Of a DNA stretch of 64,000 nt, positions 63,956 to 64,000 are shown piece after piece. Each line of letters starts with the position of its first letter. Position 1 is the first letter of the stretch. Made by a program: the position numbers and the translations under genes. The notes beneath the pieces were generated by a model. The model saw only the letters and a program-made list of their open reading frames with translations. It was not told where the DNA came from and ran no database searches. The DNA comes from Thermohalobaculum sp039030715 (GTDB lineage: Bacteria; Pseudomonadota; Alphaproteobacteria; Rhodobacterales; Rhodobacteraceae), in NCBI GenBank assembly GCA_039030715.1, contig JBCCDU010000011.1:1-64000 (forward strand). Reading direction: 5' to 3'.

Positions 63956-63984
63956 CGTATAGCGGGGTTTGAGCCGATGGACAA
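63956..63984 (-). promoter_or_regulatory. rpsB-tsf promoter
   Basis: On the minus strand TTGTCC (63979-63984) and TATACG (63956-63961) are exactly 17 bases apart. The start is predicted near 63949. Confidence 0.65.
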
Positions 63985-64000
63985 CCCCCCTGCCCCACGC

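Overview
The window is high-GC, densely packed chromosomal DNA from an alphaproteobacterium, almost certainly a member of the Rhodobacteraceae (roseobacter-type Rhodobacterales). The evidence is CtrA beside SciP, a mitochondrial-type NDUFA12 homologue, the ppiD-trpE-trpG-trpD-trpC-moaC-moeA-lexA-comEC-gltX-gltA run, a GTTC-N7-GTTC SOS box, and the pyrH-to-lpxB envelope operon. No tRNA, rRNA, CRISPR array, insertion sequence or prophage was seen. No gene-free stretch exceeds 300 bases (the longest are 5527-5788 and 10379-10610).

Layout. 1-5.5 kb: the 3' end of rne, an aminotransferase, an M48 chaperone-protease, a DsbA-like oxidoreductase, and an ECF sigma factor with a DUF6768 membrane partner. 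5.7-10.4 kb: accB-accC-aat facing an NDUFA12-mlaD-methyltransferase-DUF2155 operon. 10.6-19.8 kb: a FadL-type porin, tgt, two Fe-S assembly genes, a TfoX-like protein, tpiA, gluQ (so two queuosine functions lie near each other) and a giant AsmA-like protein. 20-24.3 kb: bcp, a DUF455 ferritin-like gene with an internal deletion, an M23 peptidase broken by a one-base insertion, bactofilin, then ctrA and sciP. 24.3-30.9 kb: mnmA, an alpha/beta hydrolase, a secreted protein, an M20 dipeptidase, an asparaginase, a small hypothetical protein and a second aminotransferase. 31-46.9 kb: periplasmic folding (PpiD), tryptophan synthesis split by two opposite-strand genes, molybdopterin genes, LexA, ComEC, GltX and citrate synthase. 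47-58.9 kb, all on the minus strand: pyrH-frr-uppS-cdsA-dxr-rseP-bamA-ompH-fabZ-lpxA-lpxI-lpxB, which joins isoprenoid carrier, phospholipid, outer-membrane protein and lipid A synthesis. 59-63.8 kb: rpsB-tsf, separated from pyrH by three accessory genes (enolase-superfamily enzyme, class IV aminotransferase, cytochrome P460).

Most of the window is ordinary core genome, and I did not find a clearly new multi-gene system. The best leads are: two adjacent damaged genes at 20.5-22.5 kb next to bactofilin; repeated tail-to-tail gene pairs that share a four-base palindrome (CTAG, TTAA or CTAA) as both stop codons; the ECF sigma/DUF6768 pair; the sciP-ctrA divergence from mnmA with a degenerate CtrA-like site; a periplasm-spanning Pro/Glu/Val-rich deacetylase within the trp cluster; and an enolase-superfamily enzyme lacking the usual first metal-ligand aspartate.
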